A stretch of 45,015 bases of DNA. It comes from CAZDDA01 sp964568045. GTDB taxonomy: Bacteria; Bipolaricaulota; Bipolaricaulia; UBA7950; UBA9294. Under the pieces are notes generated by a model that was not told the DNA's origin, searched no databases, and worked only from the letters and a program-made list of their open reading frames with translations. Below are positions 1 to 7,200 of the stretch, in pieces. The DNA lies in assembly GCA_964568045.1 (NCBI GenBank), contig CAZMOL010000003.1:1-45015 (forward strand), in the 5' to 3' direction. Position numbers and translations under genes: made by a program. How positions within the stretch are numbered: position 1 is the stretch's first letter; the number at the start of each line of letters is the position of its first letter.

Positions 1-391
1 ACCGAAGCTCCCCGCCCAAAGCCCAAACTGGCCGCCGTCAATCTTGACCACAAACACTGGAGCTGCCCTCACCCCAACCCTCTCCCACACCAGGGAGAGG
101 GAGTGAAGTGGTGCAAGGCTTGCTCGCCCAACCCTCTCCCATGGCAGGGAGAAGGAGTAGGGTAGTGGAAGACGTGCTTGCCCAATCCCCTCACACGACG
201 CAGAGGGAACTCAAGATAAACAGGAGCGTAAGTCTCCGTCTACCCACACGAAACAGCGAGGAAACAAAAACCAGGGGTGCGGAACCGAGCTTCCAACAAA
301 TCAGAAACAGCCTATCTTAAGCGCTTCTCAAGGAACATCCACATCAAAACGAGCCGGCGCGTTGCGGGGCCTCAGTAATTGCACCCGACGA
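1..391. other. Intergenic region at the window edge, no convincing gene
   Basis: I see no credible coding region here. Open frames are short, lack a ribosome binding site and run through palindromic repeats. The first 200 bases hold repeat copies described separately. The rest, up to the stop of the minus-strand gene ending at 392, is unstructured to my eye and has no T-tract terminator for that gene. Confidence 0.6.
78..194. repeat. Tandem REP-like palindromic repeat copies
   Basis: Bases 78-101 form a 9-bp perfect hairpin (CCCTCTCCC / GGGAGAGGG, 6-nt loop). Bases 132-155 repeat it with one mismatch (CCCTCTCCC / GGGAGAAGG). Both are preceded by a C-rich CCAA module. A third, decayed copy of the flanking module (GCTTGCCCAATCCCCTCAC) lies near 176-194. 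This arrangement of a short GC-rich hairpin with a conserved flank is typical of REP/MITE-type intergenic repeats in many bacteria. No protein is encoded. Confidence 0.6.
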
Positions 392-1204
392 TCACTTGCT
401 ACACCCGCACCCCCCCGTATCTTCCTCCATCAGCTCCCGCTCGACCCTTCCAACGTGAGCTGTAACACTGGCAGTAGCGCTCTTGCCGCGGTTGTCAACC
501 ACGGTCAATGAGACAGCGTAATCCCCTTCCTTGTTATACGCGTGGCGAACAAGGGGTGAGGTCCCATTACTGAAGGTCCCATCGCCAAGATTCCACTTGT
601 ACAGGATGATGTCCCCGTCCGGATCGTAGGCGCCAAGGGCGACGAATTTCGCAGTCTCGCGAGGGGCGATCAGGGAGGACGGGGGACGGATCTTGGCAAC
701 CGGAGGAAGATTGCGAGGGAGAGCTTCTGCCTCGCTGAAGTTGAGATATTGTGCCTCAAACCACAGGTTTCCCCCGCTGTCTGAGTAGCTTGGGACGTAC
801 CCGAGGTCCTGCTGAATCTTATTGGGTTCTGGTGACGGCTCCACGGGAACCCAGGCCGTTCCACCTCCCAACGAGACGCCAACTAGCACCCACGTATGCA
901 CGCCATCGGACCAGCCGGCCTGGCTGACAAGCTGCGCGACATATCCCTTTTCGGCAAGACTTCCTGCGGTGTACTCGGCAAAGTTGTGACTCTGCCATCC
1001 GTTACCTCCAAACAGGCGCCTCGAGGCAAGATCGGTATCGCCCAGTATTCCTTTGAGAGTTGTGATTCCCTGTTTGAGCATCGCGACCTGTGTCGCGGAA
1101 AAGGCCGTCGTATTCGGCTGGAGAACCTGAGGAAGGTCGGCACTCAGCACTGGAACGGTAAAAAAGAGTAACAAAAGCGCGATCACGCAAGTCCGTCTTG
1201 TCAC
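392..1204 (-). CDS. Exported PKD-domain protein with degenerate transglutaminase-like N-domain (copy 1)
   Basis: This 270-residue protein starts at GTG 1204, eight bases after an AGGAGG motif; an in-frame start further upstream would lack a binding site. Residues 1-22 are a signal peptide (basic start, Leu/Val/Phe core, VLSA cleavage site). Residues of about 30-150 resemble a transglutaminase-like fold: a helix with FAEYTAG, a GVHTWV strand carrying His, and a WVPVEP strand. The usual catalytic Cys is Ser (QSHNF) and the Asp is Glu, so enzymatic activity is doubtful. A PKD domain follows (YDPDGD, LGDG, HAYNKEGDY, LTVVDN), and the protein ends in GCGCSK. Its neighbour at 1360-2139 is a clear paralogue with the same domain order. 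I infer an extracellular or cell-surface binding role. The PKD call is firm; the N-domain call is tentative. Confidence 0.75.
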   Translation of the reverse strand: MTRRTCVIALLLLFFTVPVLSADLPQVLQPNTTAFSATQVAMLKQGITTLKGILGDTDLASRRLFGGNGWQSHNFAEYTAGSLAEKGYVAQLVSQAGWSDGVHTWVLVGVSLGGGTAWVPVEPSPEPNKIQQDLGYVPSYSDSGGNLWFEAQYLNFSEAEALPRNLPPVAKIRPPSSLIAPRETAKFVALGAYDPDGDIILYKWNLGDGTFSNGTSPLVRHAYNKEGDYAVSLTVVDNRGKSATASVTAHVGRVERELMEEDTGGCGCSK

Positions 1205-1231
1205 ACCGGTCACCTCCTGCTGAATGTTCCT

Positions 1232-1259
1232 AGTATACCGGACCCTCAGTCCGTTTGAA
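1232..1259 (-). promoter_or_regulatory. Candidate sigma-70 promoter for the PKD gene at 392-1204
   Basis: On the minus strand, TTCAAA (1259-1254) is followed after 16 bases by TATACT (1237-1232). The predicted start lies about 20 bases upstream of the GTG. The -10 box is a 5/6 match, the -35 box 4/6. Confidence 0.4.
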
Positions 1260-1359
1260 AGAGAAGGATCGCGCACTTCACCGCCCGTCGTTTATCGCAC
1301 ACCAAGGGTCGGGACCATGCCCGCCCGTCGGCAGCGTGGGTCCGCCGAGGATGGCACGC

Positions 1360-2139
1360 CTAGCTGCCACACGTCGAGCACCCTTTCCGAAAGATCACAC
1401 GACGCGTGATACTGGTGGACGCGCTTTTGCCTGCGTTGTCGATCACCGTCAGCGTGATGCTGAGATAGCCCTGTTCGTCAAACTCGTGACGAACGGTGTC
1501 CGTGGTGACAGTTGCCGTTTCACCATCACCAAAATCCCAATGGTATAACACAATCTCACCATCGGGGTCGTAGGAATTGACCGCTCGAAACAGGTTCGCT
1601 CTGTTCGTCTCAAGGTGAAACGAGCAACGAAACTTCGCCACCGGCATCTGGTTTTCGGAAAGCTGTTCCACCTCCCCGAAGGTGACGTAGCGTTCGTCGA
1701 ACCACAGAGCCCCGTCCTCGTCGACGGTGCCCGGAACGGCACCGAGGGTCTGCTGGCTCGACTCCGGCTGCGGCGCGGCCTCCACCGGTACCCACGCGAT
1801 CCGAGCCGGCAGCGCCAATCCGACCAGAACCCACACGTGCTCTCCATCCGGCCAACCGCTCTGGCCGGCAAGTAACACCTCGTATCCAAATTCCGCCAGC
1901 CTTCCGGCCGTGTAAGAAGCAAAATCGCGACTCTCCCACCCACCGGCCACAAAGGTGCGCCTCGAGCCCTGGCTCTCTTCGCTCAGCACCTGCTCAAGGG
2001 GCGCCATCGCCTCGCCCAAGGACAAGAGCTCTTCAGCGGAATAGGCCGTGGTATTCGGCTGGTGGACCTGGGGCAATTCGCCGCCGCCCGCCGACAACGC
2101 AACAACCGACAGCGCAAGAGCGGCGATAATCCATCTCAC
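1360..2139 (-). CDS. Exported PKD-domain protein with degenerate transglutaminase-like N-domain (copy 2)
   Basis: This 259-residue paralogue of the downstream gene shares the motifs LPQV.QPNTTA, FA.YTAG.LAE.GY, H.WVLVG, AWVPVE and LWF, and the same single PKD domain (YDPDGE, FGDG, VRHEFDEQGY, LTVIDNAGKS). I chose GTG 2139 because GGAGGT at 2152-2147 lies seven bases upstream; the earlier GTG at 2148 overlaps that binding site. An N-terminal hydrophobic segment (WIIAALALSVVALSA) is a signal peptide. The C-terminus carries a Cys motif (CSTCGS) like the CGCSK of copy 1, so the two cysteines are conserved after duplication and may form a disulfide or bind metal. Ser-Arg-Asp stands where a transglutaminase would have Cys, so it is probably non-catalytic. 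Confidence 0.75.
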   Translation of the reverse strand: MRWIIAALALSVVALSAGGGELPQVHQPNTTAYSAEELLSLGEAMAPLEQVLSEESQGSRRTFVAGGWESRDFASYTAGRLAEFGYEVLLAGQSGWPDGEHVWVLVGLALPARIAWVPVEAAPQPESSQQTLGAVPGTVDEDGALWFDERYVTFGEVEQLSENQMPVAKFRCSFHLETNRANLFRAVNSYDPDGEIVLYHWDFGDGETATVTTDTVRHEFDEQGYLSITLTVIDNAGKSASTSITRRVIFRKGCSTCGS

Positions 2140-2268
2140 TGCCTTCACCTCCGGGTAGTGGCATAAGTGTACTAAAGAGACGTTGAAAAGCGAGGACGCC
2201 GCGTCGATCCGGGCTCATCAGCGAAAATGTGGCTCAATGCTATTCCTCAGTGGCGAAGATGCCCATGC

Positions 2269-2297
2269 TTGCCCGGAGGAACCGTTTTGCCTAAACT
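2269..2297 (+). promoter_or_regulatory. Candidate promoter for the beta-helix lipoprotein
   Basis: TTGCCC (2269-2274), a 17-base spacer and TAAACT (2292-2297), each a 4/6 match, end 24 bases upstream of the lipoprotein start. The spacing is ideal but the boxes are mediocre. Confidence 0.3.
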
Positions 2298-2321
2298 TCG
2301 GACTTGAAGGAGGATCATTTC

Positions 2322-3098
2322 ATGCGACAATCTTTTTTTGTTGTCCTTGTCGGTATTGCGTGCGCGCTCGCCGGTGTCGCCGGTTGCGGAAAAGAGATCC
2401 ACATTCCCACAGACGTGCAGGTCTTCGGGCACGTCATCATCGCCGAGACCGGATCGTTCTACGAGGAGGGAAGGGATGGCGAGCTCGTCCCACGGGAATT
2501 CCAGGCCTGGCCGGGAGACCACGGCTGGCGCTCGGCTGATTGGTTCAACGTCCGCATCGAGGCCGATCGCGGCGATGTGATCGTGCTTGCACCGAGCCTC
2601 CATGAGTTCGATCTGTGGGTCTTCTCGCCGGCGATCACCATCACAACGCAGCCGAATGCGCAGACGCCCGCAGAAATCTGGGGAACGGTGGAGATCGATG
2701 CCGATGATGTAATCCTCGATCGAATCGCGGTTACCGGTCCACGCAAGGACAATTCCAGCGGACACGGCATCGAGCTAAACCGCGAACTGATAAACCGAAT
2801 CACTATCCGCAATTGTCGCAGCACAGAGAACGAGTGGACTGGAATTCACATCATCGGCCCGCGAGGGACTATCGACGAACTGCGGGTGGAAGACTGTGAA
2901 CTTGTCCATAACGGGATGGATGGGATGGACGCCCAGTTCGTGGTGAATCTGATCATCACCGGGTGCACGATCACCGATAATGGGTGGGACTTCGAACACG
3001 GCGTCGGCGTGCGCATCGGAAGCCATGTCGAGGCTGTGGAAATGCACGACAACAGGATCTGGGGAAACCGTCTCGCTGACGTCTATCAAAAGGAGTAA
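2322..3098 (+). CDS. Lipoprotein with right-handed parallel beta-helix
   Basis: This 258-residue protein starts at ATG 2322, after AAGGAGG with eight bases of spacing; a start six codons earlier would overlap that site. Residues 1-22 are a lipoprotein signal with lipobox VAGC, Cys22 being the lipidated residue. From about residue 85 on, the sequence runs in short beta-rungs with regular Ile/Val/Asn/Cys positions (ILDRIAVTG, ITIRNCRST, IDELRVEDCEL, LIITGCTITDNGW, VEMHDNRIWGN). This is the pattern of the right-handed beta-helix (NosD/pectate-lyase-like) repeat. No catalytic set of a known polysaccharide lyase is evident. A membrane-anchored carbohydrate-binding or structural role is inferred. 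It reads away from the PKD genes and converges on rmuC. Confidence 0.75.
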   Translation: MRQSFFVVLVGIACALAGVAGCGKEIHIPTDVQVFGHVIIAETGSFYEEGRDGELVPREFQAWPGDHGWRSADWFNVRIEADRGDVIVLAPSLHEFDLWVFSPAITITTQPNAQTPAEIWGTVEIDADDVILDRIAVTGPRKDNSSGHGIELNRELINRITIRNCRSTENEWTGIHIIGPRGTIDELRVEDCELVHNGMDGMDAQFVVNLIITGCTITDNGWDFEHGVGVRIGSHVEAVEMHDNRIWGNRLADVYQKE

Positions 3099-3122
3099 CC
3101 CTGCTTTACGCACATTATTCTG

Positions 3123-3210
3123 TTTCGTCGGGCTTTATGCCCGACGAAAACGTACGTCGCACACAAGGTGCGACGCTACAAGTGTTCTGTAGTGGCGGGG
3201 CTTGTCCCCG
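3123..3210. repeat. Cluster of three perfect hairpins between convergent genes
   Basis: Three hairpins follow each other. The first is 3123-3149 (11-bp stem ending GTCGGGC / GCCCGAC, loop TTTAT). The second is 3155-3175 (8-bp stem CGTCGCAC / GTGCGACG, loop ACAAG). The third is 3196-3210 (stem CGGGG / CCCCG, loop CTTGT). All loops are five bases. There is no T-run, so they are not canonical terminators. The composite looks like a mobile palindromic repeat inserted between the lipoprotein gene and rmuC, although it could also block read-through from both sides. Confidence 0.7.
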
Positions 3211-3241
3211 ACGAAGAACGTCGCGGGCAAGCTGTCTGGGT

Positions 3242-4360
3242 TTATTCGTTAGACGTCGGCGGTGGCACGGCTTGCTTAGCCTCAACCTGCGAAAGAGTGG
3301 ACAACTGAAGGCGAAATGTCCGCAGGCGGCTTTCGGCCTCCTCGAAGCGGTTGAGCGAATTGCGGAGATGCTTGCCCACAAGCTGGACATCCCCTTCCAC
3401 GCGGTCGAACGCCGCTTGCAGCTCGGAGAGCCGGCCGAGAACCGTGGTGATGTTTTCCGCCAGCCGCAGCCCGTTTAGCCCCAGCAGGATTGTCTGAAGG
3501 TACGCGTACAGTGAATTCGGCGAAACCGGCACGACTCGACGGGAGATGGCGTAGGCAAAAAGGTCGTAGTCCTCGGAAAGTCCCTCCTCACGGGTGATCA
3601 CCTCGTAGTACACGTTTTCCGCCGGGATGTACATCAGTGCAAAATCGAGCGTTCCCTCGCTCGGGCGGATGTATTTTGCTGCAATTGCGTCGATGTGAGT
3701 GCGCACCGTTCTGATCAACTCGCGTTTAACCTTCAGGCGCTCCTCTTCGCCCGCGGCCTCCTTCAATCGGGTGAAGCTGGCAAGCGGAAACTTGGCATCG
3801 ACAGGAACCATGTGCTCCGCCAATCGAATGACCGCATCGACGGTCTCTCCGCTTTTGAACGCGAATTGCAGACTGAACCGCTCCCGTGGAAGAATCTCGG
3901 CAAGGAGGTCGCCGAGGAACAGCTCTCCCAAACCGCCACGCAGCTTCGGCGAACGGAGGATCTCCTGCAAGCTGGCGATATCCCGGCCCACCTCGTAGAT
4001 GCGTTGGTTCGCCTCGGCCAGTCGGCCCAACGACTGCCGCACCTCCCCGATGACACTGGTCGCCTTGTCCAGACGCTCGTCGATCTTCCCGCTCGATCGC
4101 TCCGAGACTTCGAGCGTGGTCTTCAACTGTTCTGACACCTGCTTGGTGAGGGAATCGAGCTGGTGTTTGAGCAGTTCCCCCACCTGCTGGATCTGGCCGG
4201 AGAAGGCGGTCTGATTGGCAGCGATCGTCTCGCGTACCTCCTGACGAAGCCGCGTCATCTCCTCTGTTCTTGCGCCCCGGCGACCGGTGCGCAGGACATA
4301 AACGAGAAGAAGGACAAGACAACCGACACCAACTACCAACAGAATCTCAAGCGGAGTCAC
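3242..4360 (-). CDS. rmuC: RmuC family DNA recombination-limiting protein
   Basis: This 372-residue protein starts at GTG 4360 after a GAGGAGG site and overlaps the uvrA stop by GTGA. Residues 4-23 are a membrane anchor, residues of about 30-125 are charged and helical (predicted coiled coil), and residues of about 130-330 hold the RmuC domain (LRGGLGELFLGDLL, VDAVIRL, PVDAKFPLASF, IRPSEGTLDFALMYIPAENVYYE, PVSPNSLYAYLQTI). RmuC proteins are predicted nuclease-fold factors that limit rearrangement at inverted repeats; the biochemical role is poorly known. Being the last gene of uvrB-uvrA-rmuC links it here to DNA repair. Confidence 0.92.
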   Translation of the reverse strand: MTPLEILLVVGVGCLVLLLVYVLRTGRRGARTEEMTRLRQEVRETIAANQTAFSGQIQQVGELLKHQLDSLTKQVSEQLKTTLEVSERSSGKIDERLDKATSVIGEVRQSLGRLAEANQRIYEVGRDIASLQEILRSPKLRGGLGELFLGDLLAEILPRERFSLQFAFKSGETVDAVIRLAEHMVPVDAKFPLASFTRLKEAAGEEERLKVKRELIRTVRTHIDAIAAKYIRPSEGTLDFALMYIPAENVYYEVITREEGLSEDYDLFAYAISRRVVPVSPNSLYAYLQTILLGLNGLRLAENITTVLGRLSELQAAFDRVEGDVQLVGKHLRNSLNRFEEAESRLRTFRLQLSTLSQVEAKQAVPPPTSNE

Positions 4361-7200
4361 CGTACCTCCTCGACCGTCCCCACCAACCGCTCCCCCAGGA
4401 TGTCAGCGAGGTAGTGTCCGGTGTAGGAGCCCGTGGTTTGGGCCACCTGTTCCGGCGTTCCAGTGGCAACCACCATCCCGCCGGCATCGCCTCCCTCCGG
4501 GCCGAGATCGATGATCCAATCCGCTGTCTTGATGACGTCCAGGTTGTGCTCGATAACGACAACTGTGTTGCCCGCGTCGACCAGCCGGTGCAGCACCTCA
4601 AGGAGTTTGCTCACATCGGCCGCGTGCAGCCCGGTCGTCGGCTCGTCGAGAACGTACAGGGTCTTTCCGGTGGCACGGCGGGAGAGCTCTTTGGACAGCT
4701 TGATCCGCTGTGCTTCGCCGCCGGAGAGTTCCGGCGCCGGCTGACCGAGCTTGATGTAGGTCAGTCCAACGTCGTAGAGGGTCTGAAGTTTCCTGCGCAC
4801 GCGCGGGATGTTGGCAAAGAAGGTGAGTGCCTCCTCGACCGACATGGCCAGTACATCGGCGATCGATTTTCCTTTGTAGCGAATCTGTAGAGTCTCCCGA
4901 TTGTACCGCGATCCCTTGCAGACATCGCACGGAACGTAGATATCGGGCAAAAAGTGCATCTCGATCTTCTCTTTGCCCTGGCCCTGGCAGGCCTCGCAGC
5001 GACCGCCTTTGACGTTGAAACTGAATCGTCCCGCGGTGTAACCACGCAGCCGCGCATCCGGCGTGCGGGCGAACAGGGAGCGGATGTCATCGAACAGCTT
5101 GGTGTAGGTGGCCGGATTGGATCGTGGTGTGCGGCCGATCGGGGATTGATCGATCTCGATCGCCTTGTCGATGTGTTCGAGTCCGAGGATGTCTTCGTGC
5201 GGTCCCGGCCGCCTGACCGCCTGGTGCAGGCGATGGGCAACGCCACGAAACAGCACGTCCTCGACCAGAGAACTCTTCCCGGAGCCGGAGACCCCGGTGA
5301 CGCAGACAAACAGGCCCAGAGGAATCTCCACGTCGATCGTCTTAAGGTTATGAACCGCAGCACCGACCACCCGCAGCGCCTTCCCGTTTCCCGTGCGGCG
5401 TTTCTCGGGAACGGGGATCGAAAGGACACCCGCGAGGTACTGGCCGGTGATCGAATCAGCACAGGCCGCGACGTCTTCCGGTGTGCCAACGACGACCACT
5501 TCGCCTCCGTGGGCACCGGCGCCAGGGCCCAGATCGACGATGAAATCGCTCTCGCGCATCGTCTCCTCATCGTGCTCAACCACGATCACGGTGTTTCCCA
5601 AATCGCGCAGGTCTTTTAGCGTCTGGAGCAGCCTGCGATTGTCCCGCTGATGCAGACCGATCGACGGCTCGTCGAGGACGTACAACACACCGGTGAGCTG
5701 ACTTCCGATCTGCGTGGCGAGTCGGATGCGCTGCGCCTCACCGCCGGCGAGGGTGCCCGCCTGCCGGTCGAGGGTCAGGTAGTCGAGACCGACCGCCACC
5801 ATGAATCCCAGCCGCGCCTTGATCTCCTTGGAGATCTGGGCGGAGATCAGCGCCTCACGCGTGGAAACCGACAGGTTCTCGAAGAACGTGAGGGCACTGC
5901 GGATGGAGAGTGTCGTCACCTCGTGGATGTTTAGGCCATCGACGCTCACCGCCAGGATCTCCGGCTTGAGCCGCGCGCCGCTGCAGATCGGACAGGGGAG
6001 AGTGGCGATGAACTGCTCCAGCGCCCGACGCCATTCCTCGGAGCTCGTCTGTCGATACCATCGCTCCAGGGTTGGCACTACCCCGCGAAATGCGCGAGCG
6101 TAGGTGCGAGTGCGGCCGCGCGTGGAGGTGTAGTCAAACTTGATCCGTTCGCCGCGAGTCCCGAACAGAATCAGATCGAGCTTCTCCTTGGGAAGCTCAC
6201 CCAACGGAGCATCAGGATCGACGTCGAATGCGTCGCACAGCGCACGCATCTCCGCCTCGAACCAGCGACTCCTGGAGTTGGCCCAAGGAAGCAGCCCGCC
6301 GTCGAACAGCCCCCGCGTCGGATCGATCACCAGTTCTGGATCGATCTCCTTGCGGTAGCCAAGGCCGCTGCACTCCGAACAGGCGCCATAGGGACTATTA
6401 AACGAGAACATCCGCGGGGAGAGTTCCTCGTAGCTCACTCCACAATGGATGCAGGCGTAGTGCTCGCTGTACAGATGTTCGCTCTTGTCTTCGGTGACAA
6501 CGCTGAGAATCCCTCCCCCGTGTTTGAGGGCCGTCTCCACCGAGTCGGCGATCCGCGCCCGCTTGCGCGGCTCGACAACAACGCGATCGACCACGATCTC
6601 GATCGTGTGTTTCTTCTGCTTGACAAGCTCGATCTCCTCATACAGCGTGCGCACCACGCCGTCCACTCGCACGCGGGTGAACCCTTCCTGGCGGATCTCT
6701 TCGAACGTCTTCTTGTACTCCCCTTTCCGTCCACGCACGATCGGCGCCATGATCTGCACCTTGGTCCCGTTGGAGAAGGCCATGATCGCATCGATGATCT
6801 GCTGCGCAGACTGCCGGGAGATCGGCCGGCCGCAATTCGGGCAGTGCGGGTGGCCGATGCGGGCAAACAGAAGGCGCAGGTAGTCGTAGATCTCGGTCAC
6901 CGTACCCACGGTCGAGCGCGGGTTGTGACTGCGCGACTTCTGATCGATGGAGATCGCCGGGGAGAGCCCCTCAATGAAATCGACGTCCGGCTTTTCCATC
7001 TGTCCGAGAAACTGGCGCGCGTACGCAGACAGCGATTCCACGTAGCGGCGCTGTCCTTCGGCATAGATCGTGTCAAACGCGAGCGAACTCTTCCCCGAAC
7101 CGGAAATCCCGGTAATGACAACGAGGCGCTCACGGGGAATCTCAAGGTCGATGTTCTTCAGGTTGTGCTCTCTGGCGCCTTTCACGTGAAGGGCGTTCAT
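4357..7200 (-). CDS. uvrA: UvrABC excinuclease subunit A
   Basis: At 947 residues this is full length for UvrA, the ATPase that finds bulky DNA lesions and loads UvrB in nucleotide excision repair. Two ABC cassettes are visible: Walker A GISGSGKSS near residue 31 and GVSGSGKSS near 637, with signature/Walker B regions LAGGEAQRIRLA...VLDEPS and LSGGEAQRIKL...VLDEPT. Two zinc modules are seen: CIHC...CSEC near 250-280 and CEAC...CDVC near 735-760. ATG 7200 overlaps the uvrB stop by ATGA, so the two are translationally coupled, and the gene ends with a GTGA overlap into rmuC. No frame disruption or odd residue was noted. Confidence 0.97.
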   Translation of the reverse strand: MNALHVKGAREHNLKNIDLEIPRERLVVITGISGSGKSSLAFDTIYAEGQRRYVESLSAYARQFLGQMEKPDVDFIEGLSPAISIDQKSRSHNPRSTVGTVTEIYDYLRLLFARIGHPHCPNCGRPISRQSAQQIIDAIMAFSNGTKVQIMAPIVRGRKGEYKKTFEEIRQEGFTRVRVDGVVRTLYEEIELVKQKKHTIEIVVDRVVVEPRKRARIADSVETALKHGGGILSVVTEDKSEHLYSEHYACIHCGVSYEELSPRMFSFNSPYGACSECSGLGYRKEIDPELVIDPTRGLFDGGLLPWANSRSRWFEAEMRALCDAFDVDPDAPLGELPKEKLDLILFGTRGERIKFDYTSTRGRTRTYARAFRGVVPTLERWYRQTSSEEWRRALEQFIATLPCPICSGARLKPEILAVSVDGLNIHEVTTLSIRSALTFFENLSVSTREALISAQISKEIKARLGFMVAVGLDYLTLDRQAGTLAGGEAQRIRLATQIGSQLTGVLYVLDEPSIGLHQRDNRRLLQTLKDLRDLGNTVIVVEHDEETMRESDFIVDLGPGAGAHGGEVVVVGTPEDVAACADSITGQYLAGVLSIPVPEKRRTGNGKALRVVGAAVHNLKTIDVEIPLGLFVCVTGVSGSGKSSLVEDVLFRGVAHRLHQAVRRPGPHEDILGLEHIDKAIEIDQSPIGRTPRSNPATYTKLFDDIRSLFARTPDARLRGYTAGRFSFNVKGGRCEACQGQGKEKIEMHFLPDIYVPCDVCKGSRYNRETLQIRYKGKSIADVLAMSVEEALTFFANIPRVRRKLQTLYDVGLTYIKLGQPAPELSGGEAQRIKLSKELSRRATGKTLYVLDEPTTGLHAADVSKLLEVLHRLVDAGNTVVVIEHNLDVIKTADWIIDLGPEGGDAGGMVVATGTPEQVAQTTGSYTGHYLADILGERLVGTVEEVR

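Noticed and set aside
108..320. Small basic protein at the left edge
   Set aside because: The frame runs through the palindromic repeats and has no binding site or recognisable domain.
3123..3149. Intrinsic terminator after the lipoprotein gene
   Set aside because: The hairpin is strong but no T-run follows on either strand; it is better described as a palindromic repeat.
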